A stretch of DNA of 64,000 nucleotides from Pseudomonas sp. Irchel s3h17 (GTDB lineage Bacteria; Pseudomonadota; Gammaproteobacteria; Pseudomonadales; Pseudomonadaceae). The stretch covers positions 1 to 64,000 of the forward strand of contig NZ_FYDL01000014.1 in NCBI RefSeq assembly GCF_900187505.1, written 5' to 3'. Made by a program: the position numbers and the translations under genes. Below the pieces are notes generated by a model, which worked only from the letters and a program-made list of their open reading frames with translations, was not told where the DNA came from and ran no database searches. Shown here piece by piece: positions 17,448 through 26,508 of the stretch (positions are counted from its first letter, which is position 1; each line of letters begins with the position of its first letter).

Positions 17448-18824
17448 ATGTCGGTACCCCCGCGTGCCGTTCAGCTTAACGAAGCGAACGCGTTCCTTAA
17501 GGAACATCCTGAGGTTCTGTACGTTGACCTTCTGATTGCGGATATGAATGGTGTGGTGCGCGGCAAGCGCATCGAACGCACCAGCCTCCACAAGGTTTAC
17601 GAGAAAGGCATCAACCTGCCGGCCTCTCTATTTGCTCTGGATATCAATGGTTCGACGGTGGAAAGCACCGGCCTGGGCCTGGACATCGGCGATGCTGACC
17701 GAATCTGCTATCCAATCCCTGACACCCTGTGCAATGAGCCTTGGCAGAAGCGCCCTACCGCGCAACTGTTGATGACCATGCACGAACTCGAAGGTGAGCC
17801 ATTCTTCGCCGACCCGCGTGAAGTGCTGGCCAATGTAGTGCGCAAGTTCGACGAGATGGGCCTGACCATCTGCGCCGCCTTCGAACTGGAGTTCTACCTG
17901 ATCGACCAGGAGAACGTGAACGGTCGCCCGCAACCCCCTCGCTCGCCGGTTTCCGGTAAACGCCCGCACTCGACACAGGTCTACCTGATCGACGACCTCG
18001 ACGAATACGTCGACTGCCTCCAGGACATCCTGGAAGGTGCGAAGGAGCAAGGCATCCCGGCCGACGCCATCGTCAAGGAAAGTGCTCCGGCGCAGTTCGA
18101 AGTGAACCTGCACCACGTTGCCGACCCGATCAAGGCCTGCGACTACGCGGTACTGCTCAAGCGTCTGATCAAAAACATCGCCTACGACCATGAGATGGAC
18201 ACCACCTTCATGGCCAAGCCTTACCCAGGCCAGGCGGGTAATGGTCTGCACGTCCACATCTCGATCCTTGATAAAGACGGCAAGAATATTTTTGCCAGTG
18301 AGGATCCCGAGCAGAACGCCGCACTGCGTCACGCGATCGGCGGTGTGCTCGAGACCCTACCGGCGCAGATGGCTTTCCTCTGCCCGAACGTCAACTCCTA
18401 TCGTCGTTTCGGCGCACAGTTCTACGTGCCGAACTCGCCGTGCTGGGGCCTGGACAACCGCACTGTAGCGATTCGTGTGCCGACCGGTTCCTCCGATGCC
18501 GTGCGCATCGAACACCGTGTGGCCGGCGCCGATGCCAACCCGTACCTGCTGATGGCTTCGGTCCTGGCAGGCGTGCACCACGGTCTGGTCAACAAGATCG
18601 AGCCGGGTGCTCCGGTCGAAGGCAACAGCTACGAGCAGAACGAGCAAAGCCTGCCGAACAACCTGCGCGATGCACTGCGTGAGCTGGACGACAGCGAAGT
18701 CATGGCCAAGTACATCGATCCGAAATACATCGATATCTTCGTGGCCTGTAAAGAGAGCGAGCTGGAGGAGTTCGAACACTCCATCTCCGACCTCGAGTAC
18801 AACTGGTACCTGCATACCGTGTAA
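17448..18824 (+). CDS. spuI: Glutamylpolyamine synthetase SpuI (glutamine synthetase family)
   Basis: A 458-residue glutamine-synthetase-fold ligase with an N-terminal LLIADMNGVVRGKRI grasp strand, ELEFYLIDQ, AKPYPGQAGNGLHVHIS, LDNRTVAIRVPTG and a final EHSISDLEYNWYLHTV. It would ATP-dependently attach glutamate to a polyamine to start the gamma-glutamyl route. It is transcribed away from spuA and followed by its own terminator, so it can be expressed separately from spuB. No adenylylation-type regulation can be read from the sequence. Confidence 0.9.
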   Translation: MSVPPRAVQLNEANAFLKEHPEVLYVDLLIADMNGVVRGKRIERTSLHKVYEKGINLPASLFALDINGSTVESTGLGLDIGDADRICYPIPDTLCNEPWQKRPTAQLLMTMHELEGEPFFADPREVLANVVRKFDEMGLTICAAFELEFYLIDQENVNGRPQPPRSPVSGKRPHSTQVYLIDDLDEYVDCLQDILEGAKEQGIPADAIVKESAPAQFEVNLHHVADPIKACDYAVLLKRLIKNIAYDHEMDTTFMAKPYPGQAGNGLHVHISILDKDGKNIFASEDPEQNAALRHAIGGVLETLPAQMAFLCPNVNSYRRFGAQFYVPNSPCWGLDNRTVAIRVPTGSSDAVRIEHRVAGADANPYLLMASVLAGVHHGLVNKIEPGAPVEGNSYEQNEQSLPNNLRDALRELDDSEVMAKYIDPKYIDIFVACKESELEEFEHSISDLEYNWYLHTV

Positions 18825-18843
18825 GTGGGTTGCAGTAAAAACG

Positions 18844-18878
18844 AACGCCGTCAGCCTTGCAGCTGGCGGCGTTTTTTT
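18844..18878 (+). terminator. Terminator of spuI
   Basis: An 11-bp stem (AACGCCGTCAGC against GCTGGCGGCGTT, one wobble) is followed by seven T on the plus strand, 20 bases past the spuI stop. Confidence 0.9.
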
Positions 18879-19035
18879 GTGCCCGCCATCCATCGCTTGG
18901 TCTTACAGCCATTATCCGTGGATATATCTTACAAAACCGTCAGACACGGATTACATCGATTGCCTACCTGCAAGTTCACACTTCAGGCCCCCGGAATTTA
19001 ACCGGTTTCCTACCTGACTGCTGAGAACAACAAGC

Positions 19036-19788
19036 ATGACAAAACTGCTACCAGGCACAGCCATGACCCTGATCGCCGCCGGTTTGTGCGCTACCGCCTG
19101 GGCCAATACCGCCGACACTGCCGAATGGGGCTACACCGCACCCTCCGGCCCGGAAAGCTGGAGCGAACTGAAGAGCGAATTCAGACTCTGCACCTCCGGT
19201 AAAGAACAGTCGCCAATCGACATTCATGACGCGGTGAAGGCTGGAGTCGAGCCCCCAACCTTCACTTATCGCCCAAGCACAGCCGCCGTGCTGAACAACG
19301 GTCATACGATCCAGGTATCGCCGACGGACCCAGGTGGTATCACCCTGACCTCCGGTGCCTATTCGCTCGTGCAATTGCACTTCCATACGCCCAGCGAGGA
19401 AAAGATCCAGGGCCGCTCCTATCCGCTGAATGCGCATCTGGTTCATCGCAACACCGCAGGCGAACTGGCCGTTGTGGCCTTGCTGTTTGAAGAGGGCGCA
19501 CATAACCCGACGCTCGAGTCGATCCTGGCAGCCATGCCAAAGGACGCGGGTGGCACGGCGACCCTGGAGACACTGAACATTGCCGATTTATTGCCCGCCA
19601 CCCACAACGCCTATTCCTACATGGGTTCTCTGACTACCCCACCCTGTACTGAAGGCGTGCGCTGGAATGTGCTGACTACTGCGGTGCAGATATCCCGGGC
19701 ACAACTGGAGGCTTTCCAGGCGCTGTATCCGATGAACGCACGTCCGGTCCAACCCTTGAATGGCCGGAGCGTGCAGGTCGACGGCTAA
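19036..19788 (+). CDS. Periplasmic alpha-type carbonic anhydrase
   Basis: A 250-residue protein with a signal peptide (to about AWA-NTADT) and the alpha carbonic anhydrase signature. The zinc ligands are H115 and H117 in QLHFHTPSEE and H134 in NAHLVHRN; SPIDIHDA is the usual early motif; C52 and the Cys of TTPPCTEGVRW form the disulfide found in bacterial members. It interconverts CO2 and bicarbonate in the periplasm. The ribosome-binding site before 19036 is weak; an in-frame ATG at 19063 would still leave most of the signal peptide. Confidence 0.9.
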   Translation: MTKLLPGTAMTLIAAGLCATAWANTADTAEWGYTAPSGPESWSELKSEFRLCTSGKEQSPIDIHDAVKAGVEPPTFTYRPSTAAVLNNGHTIQVSPTDPGGITLTSGAYSLVQLHFHTPSEEKIQGRSYPLNAHLVHRNTAGELAVVALLFEEGAHNPTLESILAAMPKDAGGTATLETLNIADLLPATHNAYSYMGSLTTPPCTEGVRWNVLTTAVQISRAQLEAFQALYPMNARPVQPLNGRSVQVDG

Positions 19789-19879
19789 GCCACCCTGGCG
19801 GCCAAGCGGCGCAGTGGGCCTGTACAGACAAGGGGCGAGTCGCCTCGTACAATGCCCGCTGCCTTTGCAGGAGACTTCA

Positions 19880-20518
19880 ATGACCCGGCCCGCCACTCTT
19901 CGTAAACCCCGCGCCCGCAGCCAGGCGCGAATCGATTCGATACTCGATGCCGCCCGCACACTGCTGGCCGCCGAGGGCGTGGCCAGTTTGTCGATCTACA
20001 GTGTCGCCGAGCGCGCGGAGATCCCGCCCTCCTCCGTCTACCATTTCTTCGCCAGCGTCCCGGCCCTGCTCGAAGCCTTGACGACCGACGTCCACGCCGC
20101 ATTCCGCGCCTGCCTGCAAGCGCCTATCGACCACGGCACCCTCAGTGGCTGGCGTGACCTGTCGCGGCTGGTGGAACAGCGCATGCTCGCGATCTACAGC
20201 GAAGATGCCGCCGCCCGCCAACTGATCCTCGCCCAGCATGGCCTGACCGAGGTCACCCAGGCCGACCGTCAGCACGACATCGAACTGGGCGACCTGATGC
20301 ACAAACTCTTCGACCACCACTTCGAACTACCGGCATTGCCCAGGGACGTCGACGTGTTTGCCCTGGCCATGGAGCTGGGCGACCGTGTTTACGCACGCTC
20401 GGTGCAGCAGCACGGGCAGATCACCCCGCGCATGGCGGAGGAAGGGATGCGGGTGTTCGATGCGTACCTTGGGTTGTATCTGCCGCCGTATTTGCCAAAG
20501 CGTGTAGTTCCAGCCTGA
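19880..20518 (+). CDS. TetR-family transcriptional regulator
   Basis: A 212-residue regulator. The N-terminal helix-turn-helix domain spans about residues 17-62 (ARIDSILDAARTLLAAEG, then IYSVAERAEIPPSSVYHFFAS), the classic TetR layout. The C-terminal ligand-binding half is unlike families I recognise. GCAGGAG just before 19880 sets the start. It lies 3' of the carbonic anhydrase gene and convergent to ssuF. Its targets cannot be inferred: no palindromic operator is obvious in its own upstream gap of about 90 bases. Confidence 0.85.
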   Translation: MTRPATLRKPRARSQARIDSILDAARTLLAAEGVASLSIYSVAERAEIPPSSVYHFFASVPALLEALTTDVHAAFRACLQAPIDHGTLSGWRDLSRLVEQRMLAIYSEDAAARQLILAQHGLTEVTQADRQHDIELGDLMHKLFDHHFELPALPRDVDVFALAMELGDRVYARSVQQHGQITPRMAEEGMRVFDAYLGLYLPPYLPKRVVPA

Positions 20519-20540
20519 TTTCTGTGCTGGCTTCACTGCA

Positions 20541-20640
20541 CTCTTCGCGGGCAAGCCCGCTCCCACATTGGGCCCCCAGTAAATGTCAGGCCTGTGCGCG
20601 ACGCCGCTCAAAGGCGGCAACGGGCTTGCCCGTGAAGGGC
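20541..20640. repeat. REP doublet of a second sequence class
   Basis: CGGGCAAGCCCG at 20548-20559 is the core of an imperfect inverted pair whose second arm is at 20621-20640 (CGGGCTTGCCCGTGAAGGG). The core GCGGGCAAGCCCGC differs from the GTGGCGAGGGAGC class elsewhere in the window, so at least two REP families occur here. Confidence 0.75.
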
Positions 20641-20668
20641 TCACCACCACACTGACTCACACGCACAC

Positions 20669-20698
20669 AACCCCGAAGGGCTCACACCCTTCGGGGTT
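20669..20698. terminator. Bidirectional hairpin between tetR-type gene and ssuF
   Basis: A perfect 12-bp stem AACCCCGAAGGG/CCCTTCGGGGTT closes a six-base loop between the convergent genes. The T runs are short, but the stem is strong enough to end or protect both transcripts. It lies 17 bases past the ssuF stop. Confidence 0.7.
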
Positions 20699-20715
20699 GC
20701 TCGTGGCGCACGCGC

Positions 20716-20931
20716 TTACAACTTGGCGATCGACACCTCGGTAGATTTCACGAAGGCGATGACTTCACTGCCAATCACCAACTCTAGCTCTTTGACCGAG
20801 CGCGTGGTGATCACCGAGGTGACGATGCCGGAGGCTGTCTGTACGTCGATTTCCGAGAGCACGTCGCCTTCGACGATTTCCTTGATGGTGCCTTTGAACT
20901 GGTTGCGAACGTTGATGGCCTTGATCGTCAT
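20716..20931 (-). CDS. ssuF: Molbindin-like TOBE-domain protein SsuF
   Basis: A 71-residue single TOBE (molybdopterin/oxyanion-binding) domain: NVRNQFKGTIKEIVEGDVLSE is the opening strand pair and SVKELELVIGSEVIAFVKSTEV the closing part. In P. putida the last gene of ssuEADCBF encodes such a protein and is needed for growth on some organosulfur sources, although its biochemical role is unclear. The ATG at 20931 has CAGGA ten bases upstream. It ends the operon, 34 bases after ssuB. Confidence 0.85.
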   Translation of the reverse strand: MTIKAINVRNQFKGTIKEIVEGDVLSEIDVQTASGIVTSVITTRSVKELELVIGSEVIAFVKSTEVSIAKL

Positions 20932-20965
20932 GATGTTGATTCCTGTCGTTGGGATAAAACTGCAG

Positions 20966-21772
20966 TTATTGAGCCCAGCGCAATTGCGTGGGCAAGGGTG
21001 AAACAGGTTCAGGTTCCGGTGGCTGGCCAGGCAGTGACAGCACACGGTTGAGGACTTCGGTTTCCAGTGCCGCCAGTCGATGGGAGCCACGCGCCCGGGG
21101 GCGCGGCAAGTCGACGTGCAGGTCCAGGCCAATCTCGCCCTCCTCGATCAACAGCACCCGGTCGGCAATCGCCACGGCTTCACTGACGTCGTGGGTCACC
21201 AGCAACACGGTGAAGCCGTGCTGCTGCCAGAGCCGCTCGATCAGTTGCTGCATTTCAATGCGGGTCAGGGCATCCAGGGCGCCCAGCGGCTCATCCAGCA
21301 ACAGCAAGCGCGGCTGGTGGATCAGCGCCCGGGCCAGGGCCACCCGTTGCTTCTGCCCGCCGGACAACGCCGCCGGCCATTCATTGGCGCGATCCGCCAA
21401 CCCTACGGCATCCAGAGCGTCCAACGCTTTCTGGCGCCAGTCGCCCTTGAGGCCGAGGCCAACGTTGTCGATCACTTTCTTCCAGGGCAGCAGACGCGCT
21501 TCCTGAAACATCAGGCGGGTGTCTTCCCGCGCCTGGCTGAGCGCCGCGGATCCGGCCAACAGCTCGCCATCCGTCGGTTGATCGAGGCCGGCGAGCAAGC
21601 GCAGCAATGTGCTTTTACCGCAGCCGCTACGCCCCACCACCGCGACGAATTGACCGGCCGGAATGTGCACGTCTATGTCCCGCAGTACGTGCCGCGCACC
21701 AAAGGTCTTTTGCAGCTTGCGCACCGCCAGTGGAATCCCGCGCAGCAGGCGCGGTGGTTGCTGAGCCGTCAT
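20966..21772 (-). CDS. ssuB: Aliphatic sulfonate ABC transporter ATPase SsuB
   Basis: A 268-residue ATPase with Walker A GRSGCGKST (47-55), signature LSGGQKQRVALARAL, Walker B LLLLDEPLGALD and switch His in LLVTHDVSEAV. Its ATG overlaps the ssuC TGA as ATGA, which rules out the longer in-frame start. The C-terminal 30 residues are basic, then proline-rich. It drives sulfonate import through SsuC. Confidence 0.92.
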   Translation of the reverse strand: MTAQQPPRLLRGIPLAVRKLQKTFGARHVLRDIDVHIPAGQFVAVVGRSGCGKSTLLRLLAGLDQPTDGELLAGSAALSQAREDTRLMFQEARLLPWKKVIDNVGLGLKGDWRQKALDALDAVGLADRANEWPAALSGGQKQRVALARALIHQPRLLLLDEPLGALDALTRIEMQQLIERLWQQHGFTVLLVTHDVSEAVAIADRVLLIEEGEIGLDLHVDLPRPRARGSHRLAALETEVLNRVLSLPGQPPEPEPVSPLPTQLRWAQ

Positions 21773-22557
21773 GCCGCACCTCCCTTGGCCACTTGATAGG
21801 CCGGATGCCAACGCAACCACACGCGTTCCAGCCCACGGGCAGCGAGGTCGGCCAGCTTGCCGAGCAGCGCATACAAAACTATCGCCAGCACCACCACATC
21901 GGTCTGCAGGAACTCCCGGGCGTTCATCGCCAGGTAACCGATACCGGAGCTGGCGGAAATGGTTTCTGCAACGATCAGGGTCAACCACATGAAGCCCAGG
22001 GCAAACCGCACCCCCACCAGAATCGACGGCAGCGCGCCCGGCAGAATCACCTGGCGGAACAGGCTGAAACCGCTCAAGCCATAACTGCGCGCCATCTCCA
22101 CCAGGGCCGGGTCGACGTTGCGGATGCCGTGGTAGGTGTTGAGGTAGATCGGGAACAAGGTGCCCAGGGCCACCAGGAAAATCTTCGCCGACTCATCAAT
22201 GCCGAACCACAGGATCACCAGTGGAATCAGCGCCAGGTGCGGCACGTTGCGGATCATCTGCACCGAACTGTCGAGCAGGCGCTCGCCCCACCTCGACAGC
22301 CCAGTGATGAACCCCAGCGCCAGGCCAAGGCCACCGCCGATCACGAAACCGATGCCGGCACGCCAGCCGCTGATCGCCAGGTGTTTCCAGATGTCGCCAC
22401 TGCGCACCAGATCTACGCCTGCCTCGATGACCGCGCTGGGCGCCGGCAGTATCCGCGTCGACAGCCAACCCGCCGACACCGACAACTGCCATACCGCCAA
22501 CAACAGCACCGGCAGTGCCCAGGGTGCGAGGCTGTGGATAAAGGTTCCCCTCTTCAT
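21769..22557 (-). CDS. ssuC: Aliphatic sulfonate ABC transporter permease SsuC
   Basis: A 262-residue permease with about six membrane helices and the EAA-type loop VEMARSYGLSGFSLFRQVILP. ILPAPSAVIEAG near the N terminus is typical of SsuC/TauC proteins. The start at 22557 is chosen because upstream sequence belongs to ssuD and the first helix begins right after it; only eight bases separate it from the ssuD stop. Confidence 0.92.
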   Translation of the reverse strand: MKRGTFIHSLAPWALPVLLLAVWQLSVSAGWLSTRILPAPSAVIEAGVDLVRSGDIWKHLAISGWRAGIGFVIGGGLGLALGFITGLSRWGERLLDSSVQMIRNVPHLALIPLVILWFGIDESAKIFLVALGTLFPIYLNTYHGIRNVDPALVEMARSYGLSGFSLFRQVILPGALPSILVGVRFALGFMWLTLIVAETISASSGIGYLAMNAREFLQTDVVVLAIVLYALLGKLADLAARGLERVWLRWHPAYQVAKGGAA

Positions 22558-22565
22558 GGCGCGCC

Positions 22566-23714
22566 TCAGCTCTGGGACACGGCTTTGGGAAGGATGTCGT
22601 TGGCTACCATTTCGCCAAACGGGCTGACGTAGCCACCGCTTTTGGGCAGCTCCGGGCGCTCGACGTCCAGGTGCGGGAACAACAAGTCGGCCACCCGGTA
22701 GGACTCCTCCAGATGGGGATAACCGGAGAAAATGAAGGTGTCGATGCCCAGCGCCGCATACTCCTTGACCCGTGCCGCCACGGTCGGACCATCGCCGACC
22801 AGCGCCGTCCCCGCCCCGCCACGCACCAGGCCCACCCCGGCCCACAGGTTCGGACTGACTTCCAGGTTGTCGCGGCTGCCGCCATGCAGGGCCGCCATGC
22901 GCTGCTGGCCCACCGAATCAAAGCGCGCCAGCGAGGCTTGAGCACGGGCAATGGTGTCGTCGTCCAGGTGGGAGATCAGGCGATCCGCCGCTTGCCAGGC
23001 TTCAGCCGTGGTTTCACGCACAATCACATGCAGGCGAATCCCAAAGCGCACGGTGCGTCCCAGCTTCGCGGCCTTGTCCCGGACCTGCTGGATTTTTTCG
23101 GCCACCGCAGCCGGCGGCTCGCCCCAGGTCAGGACCATCTCGACCTGTTCGGCGGCCAGATCCTGGGCCGCCTCCGAGGATCCTCCGAAATACAGCGGCG
23201 GACGTGGCTGCTGGATCGGCGGATAGAGCAGTTTCGCGCCCTTCACGCTGATGTGCTGACCGTCGTAGTCCACCGTCTCGCCCTCCAGCACTCGACGCCA
23301 GATCCGGGTGAATTCCACCGACGCCTGATAGCGCTCCTCGTGACTGAGGAACAAGCCATCACCGGCCAATTCTTCCGGGTCGCCCCCCGTCACCAGGTTG
23401 AACAGCGCCCGGCCACCGGACAACCGATCCAGGGTCGCGGCCTGACGCGCCGCCACCGTCGGGGAAATGATCCCGGGACGCAGCGCGACCAGAAACTTCA
23501 GGCGCTGGGTGACGGGGATCAGCGAGGCCGCCACCAGCCAGGAGTCTTCGCAGGAGCGTCCGGTGGGAATCAGCACCCCGCCAAAGCCCAGGCGATCCGC
23601 CGCCTGGGCGACTTGCTGCAGGTACCCGTGATCGACGGCGCGGGCGCCTTCGGCGGTGCCAAGGTAATGGCCGTCGCCATGGGTGGGCAGGAACCAGAAA
23701 ATATTGAGGCTCAT
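22566..23714 (-). CDS. ssuD: FMNH2-dependent alkanesulfonate monooxygenase SsuD
   Basis: A 382-residue luciferase-like flavin monooxygenase, the usual SsuD length. The start MSLNIFWFLPTHGDGHYLGT is the family N terminus and AAGGAG lies nine bases upstream. Recognisable blocks are LVALRPGIISPT, LVTGGDPEELAGDG and the C-terminal FSGYPHLEESYRVA. It uses reduced FMN from SsuE and O2 to split alkanesulfonates into aldehyde and sulfite, giving sulfur when sulfate is scarce. Confidence 0.94.
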   Translation of the reverse strand: MSLNIFWFLPTHGDGHYLGTAEGARAVDHGYLQQVAQAADRLGFGGVLIPTGRSCEDSWLVAASLIPVTQRLKFLVALRPGIISPTVAARQAATLDRLSGGRALFNLVTGGDPEELAGDGLFLSHEERYQASVEFTRIWRRVLEGETVDYDGQHISVKGAKLLYPPIQQPRPPLYFGGSSEAAQDLAAEQVEMVLTWGEPPAAVAEKIQQVRDKAAKLGRTVRFGIRLHVIVRETTAEAWQAADRLISHLDDDTIARAQASLARFDSVGQQRMAALHGGSRDNLEVSPNLWAGVGLVRGGAGTALVGDGPTVAARVKEYAALGIDTFIFSGYPHLEESYRVADLLFPHLDVERPELPKSGGYVSPFGEMVANDILPKAVSQS

Positions 23715-23739
23715 GGAGTGGTCTCCTTGGAAATTGGAA

Positions 23740-24705
23740 TTACTGCGCGTTGGCAACAGTCGCCGGTGGTGTCCAGATCACGTCTTTGATGCTCAAGGGC
23801 TTGGGGATCAACTTGAGCTGGTAGAAGCTGTCGGCGATTTTCTGCTGCGCCGCGACGACGTCCGGGGTGACGAAGTGCGCGCCAAAGCCCTGGCGCTTCA
23901 TGGAAGTCAGGGTGATGTCCGCCGGCAGGCCGATCAGTGGCGAGACCTGCCTGGTCACGTCCTCAGGGTTGGCTTTGGACCACTCGCCGATGGCGCGAAC
24001 CTGCTCCACCAGGGTCTTGATCACGACCGGGTGCTGCTCGGCATAGGGCCTGGTCGCCAGATAGAACTGGTGGTTGTCGACGATGCCCTGGCCATCGCGC
24101 AGGGTGCGTGCTTGCAGTTGCTGTTCGGCAGCCGCCTGGTACGGGTCCCAGATCACCCAGGCATCGACGCTGCCGCGCTCGAAGGCGGCGCGGGCATCGG
24201 CCGGTGGCAGGAAGACGGTCTGGATGTCGGTGTACTTGAGGCCGGCGTCTTCCAGGGCGCGCACCAACAGGTAGTGCACGTTGGAGCCTTTGTTGAGCAC
24301 GACCTTCTTGCCCTTGAGATCCTGCACCGACGTGATCGGGGAGTCCTTGGGCACCAGGATCGCTTCACTGTGGGGCGCGGGCGGCTCGTAGGCGACGTAG
24401 AGCAGGTCCGCGCCGGCGGCCTGGGCGAACACCGGCGGCGTTTCGCCGGTCACGCCGAAATCGATGGAGCCGACGTTCAAGCCTTCAAGCAACTGCGGGC
24501 CGCCGGGAAACTCCGTCCACTGCACGTCGACGCCTTGGGCGGCGAGGCTTTTTTCCAGGGTGCCGCGGGCTTTGAGCAGCACCAGGGTGCCGTATTTCTG
24601 ATAGCCGATTCGTAAGGTCTCGGCCTGGGCTTGAGTAATGGCGCCGAAGGACACAGCCGCAGCAAACAGAGCGACCAGACCGCGACGCAAAATGACAGGG
24701 CGCAT
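23740..24705 (-). CDS. ssuA: Aliphatic sulfonate-binding periplasmic protein SsuA
   Basis: A 321-residue receptor with signal peptide to AQA and the family opening ETLRIGYQKYGTLVLLKARG. GGPQLLEGLNVGSIDFG and TGETPPVFAQAAGADLLYVA are typical SsuA/TauA segments. It delivers sulfonates to SsuBC. The gene lies between ssuE and ssuD with a 25-base gap downstream and a hairpin-bearing gap upstream, which may raise receptor levels relative to the enzymes. Confidence 0.92.
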   Translation of the reverse strand: MRPVILRRGLVALFAAAVSFGAITQAQAETLRIGYQKYGTLVLLKARGTLEKSLAAQGVDVQWTEFPGGPQLLEGLNVGSIDFGVTGETPPVFAQAAGADLLYVAYEPPAPHSEAILVPKDSPITSVQDLKGKKVVLNKGSNVHYLLVRALEDAGLKYTDIQTVFLPPADARAAFERGSVDAWVIWDPYQAAAEQQLQARTLRDGQGIVDNHQFYLATRPYAEQHPVVIKTLVEQVRAIGEWSKANPEDVTRQVSPLIGLPADITLTSMKRQGFGAHFVTPDVVAAQQKIADSFYQLKLIPKPLSIKDVIWTPPATVANAQ

Positions 24706-24745
24706 GGCGCTCTCCTTTTTGCAGTGGGGGTTATGGCTGCACCTG

Positions 24746-24765
24746 CTTGCCCGTTAGCGGGCGAG
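24746..24765 (-). other. Intercistronic hairpin between ssuE and ssuA
   Basis: An 8-bp stem CTTGCCCG/CGGGCGAG (one G-T pair) with loop TTAG lies in the 91-base gap. It has no T run, so a stabilising or partial attenuation role is more likely than termination. Confidence 0.5.
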
Positions 24766-24796
24766 TAAGGCCAGTATTTCTACTTTCGGGTAAGGC

Positions 24797-25390
24797 TTAG
24801 ATGCTCCAGCGAGCACTTAACAGACGATCATTGAGCAGGCCAGGATCCAGCGGCTTCGGCCGACGGGCCATGGCGCTGAAAAACTGCTCCAGCGCTTCAT
24901 GCAGACGCTGCTCCAGTGCCGGTGTCAGCTGCGCCTGGGCGTTGCCCTGGCCGTATGCGATCTGACTGTCCTCGGCGAAGATGCCGTGGAGCATCTCCTG
25001 CGCCTTGAGCGCCGACAGCACCGGCTTGAGCGCATAATCCACCGCCAGCATATGGGCAATGCTGCCACCGGTAGCCATCGGCAATACGACCTTGTGGCTC
25101 AGGGCACGCTCGGGTAACAGGTCCAGCAGGGTTTTCAGCGCGCCGGAGAAAGACGCCTTGTAGACCGGCGTGGCAATCAACAGGCCATCGGCGTTTTCAA
25201 TCTGTTGCAGCAGGTCGATCACCTTCGGGCTATCGAAGCGGGCGTGCAGCAAGTCTTCGGCCGGGAAGTCCCGTACCTGATAACTCACCACTTCCACTCC
25301 TTGTTGTTGCAACCAGCGTTGGGAGCGATCCAGCAGCACCCCGGAACGGGAGCGTTGGCTGGGACTTCCTCCGAGTGAGACGACCAGCAT
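24797..25390 (-). CDS. ssuE: NADPH-dependent FMN reductase SsuE
   Basis: A 197-residue flavodoxin-like reductase. The opening MLVVSLGGSPSQRSRSG binds the FMN phosphate and LIATPVYKASFSGALKTLLD is the conserved central block. It supplies FMNH2 to SsuD. AAGGAA about nine bases upstream supports the start at 25390; the longer in-frame start lies in the A/T-rich promoter region. First gene of ssuEADCBF. Confidence 0.92.
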   Translation of the reverse strand: MLVVSLGGSPSQRSRSGVLLDRSQRWLQQQGVEVVSYQVRDFPAEDLLHARFDSPKVIDLLQQIENADGLLIATPVYKASFSGALKTLLDLLPERALSHKVVLPMATGGSIAHMLAVDYALKPVLSALKAQEMLHGIFAEDSQIAYGQGNAQAQLTPALEQRLHEALEQFFSAMARRPKPLDPGLLNDRLLSARWSI

Positions 25391-25540
25391 CGGGTTGATT
25401 CCTTGCGTGTTATGGACGATTCGCGGCTTGCGATCTCGCTTTGATTGAGGTGACCTTAACAGCTGATTTATATATCGATAAATCATATTTATTCATTTGT
25501 TTATTCTATAAAAGAATATGGTGACAGACTTTCCGCAGAC

Positions 25541-25566
25541 CAAAAAAAGGCCGTCGAAACGGCCTG
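25541..25566 (-). terminator. Leftward terminator downstream of lsfA
   Basis: AGGCCGT/ACGGCCT with a four-base loop is followed, on the minus strand, by seven T. It stops leftward transcripts arriving from lsfA, about 300 bases past its stop codon and beyond the REP doublet, and insulates ssuE. The stretch between it and the ssuE start (25391-25540) is A/T-rich and must hold the ssu promoter. Confidence 0.85.
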
Positions 25567-25673
25567 AAAACCCCTGCTTTGTGAATTGGTTCACTCTGGA
25601 TCCCGTGGTGCCTTGAAAGTCGCCATCGCGGGCAGGCCAAACAATGTGTGCGTACGCACATGCAGAGCGCTTC

Positions 25674-25805
25674 CCGTGGCGAGCGAGCTTGCTCGCGCTG
25701 GGGTGCGCAGCAGCCCAAAATCGATCACCGGGCTTTGTCTGAAAGCCTGCGGGGCCTTGTTGGGGGCGCTTCGCACCCCAGCGCGAGCAAGCTCGCTCGC
25801 CACGG
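25674..25805. repeat. REP doublet, perfect 34-bp arms, variant core
   Basis: Arms at 25674-25707 and 25772-25805 are exact inverted copies with the core GTGGCGAGCGAGCTTGCTCG, a variant of the AGGGAG core seen at 1-97. A separate 14-bp palindrome TGTGCGTACGCACA lies just left, at 25647-25660. The whole 25567-25869 stretch is otherwise without a gene. Confidence 0.9.
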
Positions 25806-25869
25806 TGTACGGTGCTGTCCTACGTGGTGAGAACAAGCCATGCGGTCAAGACAGCATCCCGCTAATGAA

Positions 25870-26508
25870 CTACCGGTTGGGCTGTGGCGTCAGGCGCAGG
25901 TAAGGCTTCACGGCGCGATAGCCTTTGGGGAAGCGTCTGTTGATTTCGTCTTCATCCTTGAGCGACGGCACGATCACCACCTCGTCACCGTCCTGCCAGT
26001 TGGCCGGCGTGGCCACCTTGTAGTGGTCGGTGAGTTGCAGAGAGTCGATCACCCGCAGGATCTCGTGGAAGTTGCGTCCGGTACTGGCCGGATAGGTGAT
26101 GGTCAGCCGGACCTTTTTGCTCGGATCGATGACGAACAGCGAACGCACGGTCAGGGTGTCGTTGGCATTCGGATGGATCAGGTCGTAGAGGTCAGACACC
26201 TTGCGGTCGGCATCGGCGAGGATCGGGAAATTGACCAGGGTGTCCTGGGTTTCGTTGATGTCTTCAATCCATCGGTGGTGCGAGTCCACCGGGTCGACCG
26301 ACAACGCAATGGCCTTGACCCCACGCCGGGCGAAGTCTTCCTTGAGCCTGGCGGTAAACCCCAGCTCCGTGGTGCACACCGGGGTGAAGTCCGCCGGATG
26401 GGAAAACAGCACGCCCCAGCTGTCGCCCAGCCACTCGTGGAAACGAATGGTACCGGCGCTGGAATCCTGTTCGAAATCGGGGGCGATGTCGCCCAGTCTG
26501 AGGCTCAT
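25870..26508 (-). CDS. lsfA: 1-Cys peroxiredoxin LsfA
   Basis: A 212-residue Prx6-type peroxidase with the peroxidatic Cys45 in DFTPVCTTELG and the long C-terminal dimerisation region of the 1-Cys class (WQDGDEVVIVPSLKDEDE). It reduces hydrogen or organic peroxides. LsfA is induced by sulfate starvation in Pseudomonas, which matches its place upstream of the ssu operon on the same strand. AGGAG seven bases before the ATG fixes the start. A terminator separates it from ssuE, so it is its own transcription unit. Confidence 0.92.
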   Translation of the reverse strand: MSLRLGDIAPDFEQDSSAGTIRFHEWLGDSWGVLFSHPADFTPVCTTELGFTARLKEDFARRGVKAIALSVDPVDSHHRWIEDINETQDTLVNFPILADADRKVSDLYDLIHPNANDTLTVRSLFVIDPSKKVRLTITYPASTGRNFHEILRVIDSLQLTDHYKVATPANWQDGDEVVIVPSLKDEDEINRRFPKGYRAVKPYLRLTPQPNR

